Under the pieces are notes generated by a model. It saw nothing but the letters and a program-made list of their open reading frames with translations, was not told the DNA's origin and ran no database searches. DNA of 64,000 nucleotides, taken from positions 6,693,037-6,757,036 of the forward strand of contig LR746274.1 of NCBI GenBank assembly GCA_902729315.2, in the 5' to 3' direction. This DNA comes from Spirodela intermedia. Its lineage: Eukaryota > Streptophyta > Magnoliopsida > Alismatales > Araceae. Position 1 is the first letter of the stretch. Each line of letters opens with the position of its first letter. This document shows positions 22,744 to 32,483 of this stretch, piece by piece. Made by a program: the position numbers and the translations under genes.

Positions 22744-24361
22744 TGACGTGACTCAGTCGTTGTATGTTAAATCACGCAAATATAAAATTTATAAAACTAG
22801 AAAAATATGAATTTTCGGATATTTAGAAGTATTTCTAAATAAATATATCAATTATAATTCAATAAAACTTCCAAAAATAGCGGTAATTTTCCAGGTCGAT
22901 CACAGGGATGTAATATAATATCTGGTAATTATTCAGAATTTTTCTCAATGAATAAAATTTTCTTACGAATTTTGTACTAGGAAATAAAAAGGAAATATAT
23001 TTAAAATTCACGAAAAAAAAAGAGGAAATAAGGGTGCGGGCGTCAGGATGACGTCAGCGCCCGGCGAATGCGAATCGGGCGGAAACAGAGTTCCGCCCGG
23101 CGATTCTTACGTAAGCGATTACAGACGACTTAATTAATGAAATTAAGATCTGTAAAAGCCGGAAGAATCGTAATTTAACGAAGTATAGTTTGGTAAATTA
23201 AAATCACATAAAGTATCACTAAATAAAGCGTAAATTAAATTGAAAGCAGGAAAACAGAGTTCCGGCGTCGCGACGGCGATGCGTCGGCGATGCACCGGAA
23301 TCCTGAGCGTTCGGGAGGGTCGTCGTGCAGTGTCCACGGCGTCGAAGGCTCTCCTTGGACAAAGACGACGTGGGCAATCTCTAGATCTTCTCGCGAAGTC
23401 TAGAGACCAATGAAGTGGGTCGTCGAATCGTCTCCGGCGGCTGTCACCCGGCGGAGCGGAAAAACGGCGACTTTGCGGCTCTCCGGCGGCTGTCACCCGG
23501 CGGAGAGGGGCTGGATGGAGGTGAGGCGCGTGTTAGGGAGCTTCATCCTCAGGTCCGCGCAGCAAGAGGAGGCTCTTCATCGCATCTGGTACGCTCTCAG
23601 GAGGTGGCGACTGGTCTCCCGGCGGATCGTCCTCTTCCCGACGACGGCTTGTTCGTCGATCAATCGGAGATCATTTACTCGATGGATTGCGGTCCTTTTA
23701 TCGCGAATCGTTCAGAAATTTTAGTAGCAATGCTCCGCGAATTGCGTTGACGAGATTTTCGCCGATGATCCAGCGATTCCGGTTGCTTAATCCTTCACCG
23801 GCGATCTGCAGGAAAGTCGCGATAATCAGTTAAAAATATATGAATTTTGACTCTGGGAGGATTCGAACCTGCGGCGGTCGCCCGCCCCTGAAGGTTTAGT
23901 CCCACATCGGTTGTACGCGGATTATTCGGGCAAATATATAGTAAAGTTAGCTTTCTAGGCAAAGTCCTCTCGCGTGTACGACCACTCCTTGCCCCACAGC
24001 CGGCTGACCACCGGTGACGTGGAAGGGGAGTGGCGCACACGTGCCCCTATCGATCCAAGCAAGCCGCTCGAGCCCCCGCTCGCGGCTACTCCCCGACTGC
24101 GCTTCCGACCCGCTTGAGGGCCCGACTGGCCGGCGGACTCCCCCATTTTGCAATATTTTTATTTTTATTTCTTGTTCTTCATTTATCTCAAAACTAAGAC
24201 TGTAAAAATCGTATAAAATCACATAATTACCCAAAAATTCACGTTAATCAACTGAAAACCACTTTTCATGCTTTAACACAAATATAAGTTTATTTATCAT
24301 GAGTTAAGGCTAAAACTATATTATTTACTAATTATTAACTCATGATAATGAAGACTTATCA
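22744..24361 (-). repeat. 5' LTR of the Athila element (family A, short subfamily)
   Basis: It runs from TGACGTGACTCAG to GAAGACTTATCA on the plus strand and matches the 3' LTR along its whole length. It is 1618 bp against 1623 bp, with small indels such as an extra A-rich insertion near 23012 and a shorter stretch near 23880-23900. It should carry the promoter of the element on the minus strand. GC-rich frames inside (for example 23410-23750 and 23143-23496) mirror those of the other LTR and are not genes. Confidence 0.95.
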
Positions 24362-24668
24362 GTATCAAAGCTAGGTTCCGCTCCGCCTCACGTATGATAT
24401 TGTCTCCACTTTTCTTCTTTTTCCAAGCCAGCAGCACCCTTCTCCTCTCGGTGGCGCTAGTCTCCGAACGCCCCATGCATCGACCCATGATGCTCCGTGC
24501 GTCGTCCCTTCTTCTCTCGGTGGCACTAGCCTTTCGATGCCCTATGCATTGACTCCCGACACTCCATGTGTCATCCCTTCTCCTCTTGGTGGTGCTAGCC
24601 TTTCGACGCCCCATGCATCAACTCACGGTGCTTCGTGCGTCGTTCCTTCTCCTCTCGGCAATGCTAGC
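24362..24668 (+). repeat. Copia-like leader with 69-bp tandem repeat
   Basis: After the right target duplication, GTATCAAAGCTAGGTTCCGC continues the copia-like primer site and leader interrupted at 14057. From about 24437 a unit of 69 bp containing CCTTCTCCTCTCGGTGGCGCTAG and CGCCCCATGCATCGACTC-like blocks repeats (unit starts 24437, 24506, 24575 and a partial fourth near 24645). The repeat is broken at CTAGC by a solo LTR and resumes at 29994. Confidence 0.65.
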
Positions 24669-25996
24669 TAATAAGTCTTCATTATCATGAGTTAATAATT
24701 AGTAAATAATATAGTTTTAGTCTTAACTCATGATAAATAGACTTATATTTGTGTTAAAGTGTGAAAAGTGGTTTTCAGTTGATTAACGTAAATTTTTAGA
24801 TAATTATGTGATTTTATATGAATTTATATGATTTTTACAGTCTTACTTTTGAGATAAATGAAGAAAATGAAATAAAAATAAAAATATAACAAAATGGGGG
24901 GTACCTGCTGGCCAGCCGAGCCCGCAAGCAGGTCAGAAGGGAAGCACAGTCAAAGAGAAACCATGAGCAGGGGCTCGAGCGGGTAAGACGGATAAGGGCA
25001 CATGTGCACCACTCCCTTTCCACGTCACCAGTGGCCAGCCAACTGTGGGATAAGGAGTGGTCGTACACACAAGAGAAAGGGACTTGCTTGCAAATGTAAT
25101 ATTAGTATATATTTGCCTGAAACTTTGGCGCACAAATGATGTGGGACTAAACCCGCATCACACCTTCCCCAAAAGGCTTTGATAATTTTAATACCTACAA
25201 TACCCCTTATTTATAATAGAGATATACCATGATGACATCACTTGATAAGGGTATTAGAGTACTTATTTTAATCTCTCTCATGCAAGCGGGCAACCCACAT
25301 GGGTTCGAATCCTCCTAGAGCCAAAACATGTATTTTTATCTGATTATCACGACTTTCCTAATTGCTGGTGAAGGATTAAGCCACCAGAATCGCTGGATCA
25401 TTGGCAAAAATCTCGTCAATGCGATTCATGGAGCATTGTTACTAAAATTACTAAACGATTTGCGATAAAAGGATCGCGAATCAATCGAGTAAATCATCTT
25501 TGATTGATCGACGAACAAGTCATCGTCAGGAAGAGGACGATCTACTGGGAGACAAGTTGCCACCTCTTGAGAGCATACTAGATGCGATGAAGAGCCTCCT
25601 CTTGCTGTGCGGACCTGAGGACGAAGCTCTTTGACACGCGCCCCACCTCCATCTAGCTCCTCTCCATCGGGTGACAGCCGCCAGAGAGCCGCAAAGTCGT
25701 CATTTTTTTGCTCTGTCGAGTGACAGTTGTTGGAGATGATTTGACAACCTATTTCATTGATCTCTAGACTTTACAAGGAGATCTAGAGATTGCCTATATT
25801 GTCCTTGTCCAAGGAGAGCCTTCGAGGCCGTGGACACTGCACGACGATCCTCTCGAACACTTAGAATTCAATTACAATTCTTCCAACTTTTATAGATCTT
25901 AATTTGATCAATTAAATTGTCTATAATTGCTTACGTAAGAATTGCCGAGCATAACTCTGTTTTCGCCCGATTCGTGTTCACCGGCATTGACGCCAT

Positions 25997-27629
25997 TGAT
26001 GTGACTTAGTTGTTGTATAGTAAATCACATAAATTTAAAATTTATAAAACTAGGAAATATGAGTTTTTAGATATTTAGAAGTATTTTTGAACAAATATAT
26101 CAATTATAATCCAATAAAACTTCTAAAAAGAGCAATAATTTTCCAGATCGATCACAAGGATATAATATAATATCTGGTGATTATTCAGAATTTTTTTCAA
26201 AGAATATTATTTTCTATGAATTTTATACTAGGAAATGAAAAGGAAATATATTTAAAATTCACGAAAAAAGGAAATAAGAGTGCGGACGTCAGGATGACGT
26301 CAACGCCCGGCAAACGCGAATTAGGTAGAAACAGAGTTTCGTTCGGTGATTCTTATGTAAGCGATTACAGACAATTTAATTGATCAAATTAAGATCTGTA
26401 AAAGTCAGAAGAATCGTAATGGAATGAAGTATATCTTGGTAAATTTAAATCACACAAATTATCACTAAATGAAGTAGAAAGTAAGTTGAAAGTAAGAAAA
26501 TAGAGTTCTGGCGTCACGGCGGCGATGCATCGGCGATGCATCGGCGATGCACCAGAATCTTGAGCGTTCGGGAGGAGAGTCGTGTAGTGCCCACGGCCTC
26601 AAAGGCTCTATTTAGATAAGGACGATGTGGACAATCTTTAGTTCTCCTTGCGAAGTCTAGAGATCAATAAAATAGGTCGTCGAATCGTCTCCAGCGGCTA
26701 TCACTCGGCGGAGTGGAAAAATGGCGACTTTGCGGCTCTTCGACAGCTGTCACCTGACGGAGTGGAGCTGGATGGAGGTGGGGCGCATGTTAGGAAGCTT
26801 CATCCTTAGGTCCGCACAGCAAGAGGAGGCTCTTCATCACATCCGGTACACTCTTAGGAGGTGGCGACTTGTCTCCCAGTGGAGATGCTTTACTCGACGA
26901 CGACGGCTTGTTCATCGATCAATCGGAGATGCTTTACTCGATGGATTTGCGATCATGTTATTGCGAATCGTTCAACAATTTTAGTAACAATGCTCTGCAA
27001 ATTGCATTGACGAGATTTTTGCCGATGATCTAGCGATTCTGGTTGCTTAATCCTTCACCAGTGATCTGCAGGAAAGTCGCGATAATCAGATAAAAAATAT
27101 AAGTTTTGGCTCTAGGAGGATTCGAACCTGTGCCGGTTGCCTGCCCCTTTTTAGGGAAGGTGTGACGCGGGTTTAGTCCCACATCAGTTGTGTACCAAAT
27201 TTTCAGACAAATATATAGTAATGTTACATTTAGAAGCAAATTTCTTTTTGGCACATGTACCACTCTTTGCCTCACATCCGGCTGACCATCAGTGACGTGG
27301 AAGGGGAGTGGTGCACACATGCCTCTATCGGTCCAAGCCGCCCGAGCCCCTGCTCGCGACTACTCCCCAACTACACTTCCGACCTACTTGCGGGCCTGGC
27401 TGGCCAGTAGGTCCCCCCCATTTTATTTTATTTGTTTCATTTATCTCAAAAGTAAGATTATAAAAATCATATAAATTTGTATAAAATCACATAATTACCT
27501 AAAAATTTACGTTAATCAACTAAAAACCACTTTTCACACTTTAACACAAATATAAGTCTATTTATCATGAGTTAAGGCTAAAAATATATTATTTACTAAT
27601 TATTAACTCATGATAATGAAGACATATTA
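25997..27629 (-). mobile_element. Family A solo LTR (short subfamily), nested
   Basis: It begins TGATGTGACTTAG and ends GAAGACATATTA (last bases changed). It is flanked by GCCAT (25992-25996) and GTCAT (27630-27634), a 5-bp target duplication with one mismatch. It splits the plus-oriented solo LTR at the GACGTCAT site. No internal retroelement sequence is attached. Confidence 0.88.
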
Positions 27630-27834
27630 GTCATCTTGATGTCTACACCTTATTTCCCTTTTTCATAATTTTTAAATATATTTTATTTTCATTTAATAGT
27701 GTACAATTTATAGAAAATAGTATTCTTTGAAGAAAATTCTGAATAATTACCTAATATTATATTACATCCCTATGATCAACCTAGAAAATTATCACTATTT
27801 TTGGAAGTTTAATTGAATTATAATTGATATATTT

Positions 27835-29893
27835 TGATGTAGGACGGGGCGAGAACCCCCTTTACCTGATCAATGAAACTCGAGTCCTGAGATGGGGCAG
27901 TCGGACCAATCTGATAAGAATGTTTGAACCCTAGACTTAGGTCTAACCACATAACCTAAGCACATGCAGGCGTACCAATATACGTGATCAACTTAGGACA
28001 ACCTGCGGAAACACTCGACGATGGTAAGTAAGAGGCCCTCTCGGTCCACGTCCAGACAGATGGCAGAACTGTCGTCGTGAGTAGCCTAGGGCTGCAACTC
28101 ACGAATTGTGACGAGTCTTGCACAGCGTCGGAAGTCACGATCTGATAACCTGTCCTATCATGTCTACGTGCTCCTGATGGCGATAGAGATGAGCCGAGAA
28201 AACCCTTCAAAAGATAATCAAACTTAAGTAAGAAGGGGTACAGAGCTAACCTTCAGGGCTGCGTAGCCCGGCGGGTCGTGATGGAGCGGAGATCCAACGA
28301 AGGCAGGGACGTCCGGTGAAAAACGATGCTCAGCGTCGACGGTCGGTCCTGGTTGAGAGTCGCCATAGCGGTTGTTGTAAGGCGTGGCACGGTCGGCGTG
28401 GGCGTGGGCCCGCTGGTGGGCCGAAGGGCACGCTAGCGAGCGTGGGTCCGCTGGTGGGCCGAAGGGCACGCTAGCGGGCGCGGGAGGCAAGCCGCACGGC
28501 GGCCTTAGGGCACGCAGGAGCCGGCGCGCGGGGCGCGCGCGGCGGCAGCGCTTCGGCGGGAAGGCCGAGTGTCTGCGGCGCTTCGGCGGGAATGCTGAGT
28601 GTCAGCGGCGCTTCGGCGGGAAGGCCGAGCGTCGGCGGTTGGGGCGGAAACCCAACCGTCGCCGGAAGGATCGGCCTCTCTGGCGGCGCCGGGAAGCGGA
28701 GCAGAGAGGAGACGATCCGGCCGACGATACCAGGGAGGGTTGAGCTCTCCTGGTCTAAGCGGCGCCGGAAACGGCGCGACGGCGGCGGAGCGTCGGGAAA
28801 CTCCGGCAGGGGCCTGTGAGGAGCTTGGACTGGATCTAGCTCGTCGGCACGGCTGCAGGGTCTCTCCCGACGTCGGCGGCAGGTAGGCGTTCGTCGGCGA
28901 ACGGCCAGCAACTGGGCGGAGCGACGGATGGTGGCTCCGGCGAGTTTATGGTGGAGTTCCGGAGGAAGAGGCGGCAGACGAACCAGGAGTCGAGAGACTC
29001 CGGCGGAGTGCTCAGCGACGGCTCGTAGGGAGGCGAAGCGAGCCCCTTTCGTCACGATGGCGTGACGGGGTTCCAGCAGAGGCGGCGGCGGTTGCAGCGG
29101 CAACCGCGACCGTTTCGTCCGGTGACGGCGGCAACTCCCGGGCGGTACTGAGATGGCCGGCGGCGGCAGTGGTCTCAGGCGGCGGCGGGACTTCTCGGGC
29201 AGCAGCGTCACGAGGAACGAAGTCCTCGAAGGGGGTATCGACGGCCTTCCTCTTCCTCCTTCCTTCCATATCCTAGATCACGGAGAAGGTACTCACAAAC
29301 GATAATCTCTCTCAAAAATACGGCGCTCCCTTGAGGGGGGGTCCTACCTCCCCTGGGGGCCCACAAGTGGGCTAAGGGGAGGTGGGCCCACTTGAGGCCC
29401 TCAAGCCCATAAGCCACAAAGGCTACAAAGGGGCTTATTGGGCCTCTTAAAGAGAGACCCAATAAGCTCTCCTAAAAGGAGAAAGAGGAGGGCCCTCTTA
29501 CGGTGCTTAAGTGGGCCTCAAATGAAGACCCAAATAAGCCCAAAAAGAGGCCCAAAAGGAAAGACACATAGGTCCCCCCCCTTAGGGTTTTAATTGGGCC
29601 TCAAAGAGAGACCCGATAAAACCCTAAAGAAAGGGAGACACAAACAACAACACACACACATAGAATTGGGCCCGCTAACACACAAACGCGAGGCTCAACA
29701 AGTCAACGTGAAAATACCAAGAAAGATAAGGGTGAGTTTGAGCTCGTTGTCGTCGCGGAGGTGGAATGTCGTCATCCCGAAGGGCTAGGCCGTGTAGCGA
29801 AAGCCAGGCTCCTTCGTCTTTGCACGTCGATCGGGCTGAACTCGGACTGCCGGTGTCTCCTGAGTTGATGGAGACGGGTCCCGCTCGCCATCA
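27835..29893 (-). mobile_element. D element: GC-rich, probably a solo LTR of 2.06 kb
   Basis: Plus-strand ends are TGATGTAGGACGGGG and CCGCTCGCCATCA, with TATTT on both sides (27830-27834 and 29894-29898). TG...CA ends and a 5-bp duplication point to a solo LTR. On the minus strand the order is: a promoter-like zone rich in GGCCCA/TGGGCC and TTTAGGGTTTTA motifs; a leader; a GC-rich segment open in several frames (for example 28471-29211, and an 85-codon frame at 29012-29269 starting MEGRRKRKAV); then an AT-normal end. A 30-bp GC-rich unit is present three times near 28550-28640. The TATA box seen in the sister copies is lost here. No homologue of the small frames is recognised. Confidence 0.82.
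28549..28640. repeat. 30-bp minisatellite of the D element, 3 units
   Basis: Units of the type GCGCTTCGGCGGGAAGGCCG plus AGYGTCNGCG follow one another three times with a few substitutions. Sister D copies have five and six units. Confidence 0.85.
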
Positions 29894-29993
29894 TATTTAT
29901 TTAGAAATACTTCTAAATATCTGAAAATTCGTATTTTTAGTTTTATAAATTTTAAATTTGCATGATTTACTATACAACGACTAAGTCACATCA

Positions 29994-30441
29994 CTAGCTT
30001 TTCTAACGCCTTGTGCATTGAACTCGGATGCCCCGTGCATCAACTCACGGTGCTTTGTGCATTGTCTTCTGATGCCCCGAGTGTCACCTCCTAATGCCTA
30101 ACGTGTCACCTCCTGAAGCCTTGTGCGATGACTCTCGGTGCTCCGAGCATTGCATTTTGATGCCCCAAGCGTCACCTCCAGACGCCTCGAGCGTCAAAAC
30201 CTCTTGTCTTTAGCTGAATCTCCTAGCTGGCAGATCTCCCATCTTCAGTCGGCGGATCTCTAGGTGGTGACTCTCCTCACCCGTGGGAGGAGACTATTCA
30301 TCTTCTCACTTGACAACTTCTCCCTTGTACCACAACAACTTGACATCATGGTTGACTCGAACTCTTCTGCACCTCTACTGAACACACCGACCGATGCCAA
30401 CACGACCTTAGTTGATTCACTTGTAGCTGTCTATGTCCTAT
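29994..30441 (+). pseudogene. Copia-like leader (resumed) and gag start remnant
   Basis: The CTAGC duplicate is followed by more of the tandem repeat seen at 24437-24668, degenerating into blocks such as GATGCCCCGAGTGTCACCTCC until about 30200. A frame from the ATG at about 30349 (MVDSNSSAPLLNTPTDAN...) sits where a copia gag should begin and shows only weak copia character (SLVAV). It ends after some 45 codons where a family C LTR cuts in at 30442. Assignment to the element at 13847 rests on continuity across the nested insertions. Confidence 0.5.
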
Positions 30442-31087
30442 TGATGAACTCGAATTGGAGGTTAAATATGTCATCATGATGCAACCAAGTTCATGCGAAT
30501 AATATTTATAAAACCTTACTCTTCTATTTAAGATAAGTAAGGTTGATCCTCAAAGAGCGTGGGTAATGAGAGTATAAATTCTACTTATTTTATTTCTTAT
30601 ATAGATATATATATACATGAGATTGTGAAGGACAGAATTAAATGCAAAAGGGTGAAGACAAGAGTTATGAAAAGCATGACAAAGGGGAGAGAATAGATCT
30701 AATAGAATAGAATAAAAGAATAAATGATAAAACTAGTTCGAAATTAAAGTTAATCTATCTATGAAGAGGATTATAAAGACGCTCCAAATCTGAATCTTAC
30801 ACAAACCTCATTGTGTGTCAGTCCTAGGCCAAGTGATGCTTTATTTGTGATGATCTTGATGCGCTCTAGGTAATCTCTTCTCCATGATGATCTTGGGTAT
30901 AAGAATGTCATTGATCAGGCCTTGATTTCCTTCTTGTTTCCTTCGGCTAGCCATTGCTAAAGAAAGAGTCAAAAAGCGTCCTTCAGGAGGAGGGCGAGAT
31001 GCCTTAATCTTCTTGAGAGTTAGGCCCCTCTAATAGACGATTAAGATTAATAATTGACTTTCTTGGTGGACAGCCCAGATCATCCAT
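30442..31087 (-). repeat. Family C LTR, truncated, minus orientation
   Basis: Reading the minus strand, it ends ...GGTTGCATCA then AACCTCCAATTCGAGTTCATCA, matching the end of the complete C LTR at 31350-32483. It is truncated at about 31087, where a fragment of a family A LTR end (31088-31243) follows. With the complete copy it forms an inverted pair. Confidence 0.7.
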
Positions 31088-31243
31088 GTTGACCTAAAAT
31101 TTTGTCACTTTTTTGAAACCTTTTATCAAATTATAATTGATTTATTTTTATTGAAATACTTCTAAAATTTTAAAAAATATATTTTCTATTTTTATAAATT
31201 TTAAATTTGTGATTTATTATACAACACTTAGGTCATGTCACTG
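31088..31243 (+). repeat. Family A LTR 3'-end fragment
   Basis: It matches the last 150 bases of the plus-oriented LTR (CTTTTTGAAACC..., ACTTCTAAAATTTTAAAA, and the terminal ACACTTAGGTCATGTCA). Confidence 0.65.
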
Positions 31244-31349
31244 AGAAAATTAAATTATTGAGTATTCTAATTATTATCTCAATTAAATTATTAGACATTA
31301 ATAAATTATGAAACTTTTGAATATAGAAGAAAAGTAATTAATTCATAAC

Positions 31350-32483
31350 TGATAATTACAAATTAGTAGTTGCATCTATGTATTAATATCTTATATATAG
31401 ATACTAATTAGTGGGTAGATACTATAATTATACATGTGTTACCAACTCATTATGACATTCATAATATTTTATCATCTAAGTCTTAATACATAATATTTTA
31501 TTTATTTTATTTATATTATGAGACTAATCTCACTTGACTTTTATGAAGTAAAGTGGTGATTCTCTCATATTTTCTTAATAATGATTTGATTGCAATGACT
31601 TAGGTGAGCTCTTATTATAAGTTGAAAGTAAAGGAAGAAGCTCAAGCTTTCAGTCTAATAAAAGTTCAAGTCATATAGAGAGGGCCAGCTTAATATGTTT
31701 GTGGGCCCAAGAGAGGGTGTCACCTTGGCCTAACCCATTTGGACTTAAAATGGCTATCAAGAGATGAGATCTAGGCTGCCCATCTTAGGGCGCCTTAAGA
31801 TAAGATTAAGAGAAGGATTAGAGCACCGCCCTTATAGAATGATCTGGGCCATTTCCAAAGAGGGTTGATTATTAATCATAATCGTCCATTAGAGGTGCCT
31901 AACTTTCGCGAGGATTAAGGCATCTCACCCCCCCTCTTAAAGAATGCTTTTTGACTCTCTCTCTAGTAGTGGCTAGCCGAAGAAATTAAAAGAAAAATCA
32001 AGTCCTAGTCATAGGCATTCTCGTACCCAAGATCATCGTGGAGAAGAGATTACCTAGAGCGTATCAAGATTGTCATGGATCAAGCATCACTCGACCTAGG
32101 ACTAGTGCATAACAAGATTTATGTAAGATCTAGATTTGGGGCGTCCTTATAATCCTCTTCATGGATAAAATAACTTTTAATTCAAACTAGTTTTATATTT
32201 ATTTTATTATTCTATTACATTAGATTCATTCTCTCCTTTTTGCCACATTTTTTATAACTCGTCTTCACCTCTTTTACATTTAGTTCTGCCCTTCACAATC
32301 GCAAGTATATATATATATATATATAAGAAATAAAATAGGTAGAATTCTTACTCTCATTACCCACACTCCTTGAGGATCAACCCCTTACTTATCCTAAATA
32401 GAAGAGTGAGGTTTTATAAATATTATTTACATAAATTTGGTTACATCACAACGACATATTTTAACTCCAATTTGAGTTCATCA
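31350..32483 (+). mobile_element. Family C solo LTR with perfect target duplication
   Basis: It begins TGATAATTACAAATTAG and ends GAGTTCATCA, with ATAAC on both sides (31345-31349 and 32484-32488). At 1134 bp with TG...CA ends it is best read as a solo LTR, plus orientation. A TGAGGATCAACCCCTTAC block near the right end has the place of the GATCGACC block near the end of family A, suggesting a related gypsy branch. Related truncated copies lie at 30442-31087 and 37336-38060. Confidence 0.85.

Larger units (their letters stand above)
14058..24361 (-). mobile_element. Nearly full-length Athila-type Ty3/gypsy retrotransposon (10.3 kb)
   Basis: The element has two LTRs of about 1.62 kb in direct orientation, a tRNA-Asp primer-binding site, a polypurine tract, gag, protease, reverse transcriptase, RNase H and integrase in Ty3/gypsy order on the minus strand, and a perfect target duplication GTATC. 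The LTRs differ by roughly 20 substitutions or small indels in the first 280 bases by eye, so the insertion is not recent. The gag and integrase motifs and the TGGGAGGCAACCCA motif downstream of pol are typical of the Athila/Tat branch. The pol frame carries two stops, two homopolymer frameshifts, a changed integrase catalytic residue and an apparent RNase H deletion, so this copy is not autonomous. It inserted into the primer-binding site of a copia-like element. Confidence 0.96.
24669..29993 (+). mobile_element. Family A solo LTR (long subfamily) holding two younger insertions
   Basis: It begins TAATAAGTCTTCATTATC and ends ACTAAGTCACATCA, flanked by CTAGC at 24664-24668 and 29994-29998. The LTR sequence itself is 24669-25996, 27635-27829 and 29894-29993; the remainder is the minus-oriented solo LTR at 25997-27629 and the D element at 27835-29893, plus their target duplications. 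GGGTTCGAATCC and CCTAGAGCCA at about 25302-25323 form a tRNA-like 3' half. Confidence 0.9.

Noticed and set aside
25262-25323. A second tRNA gene
   Set aside because: A T-arm and acceptor-like end exist, but no matching D arm, anticodon stem or 5' acceptor strand could be placed at normal distances.
28471-29211. 246-codon Arg/Pro-rich frame in the D element, and similar ones at 55239-55742, 56697-57200 and 56851-57393
   Set aside because: Open simultaneously in several phases because of GC richness and the 30-base repeat; start codons are not conserved between copies. Not called as genes.
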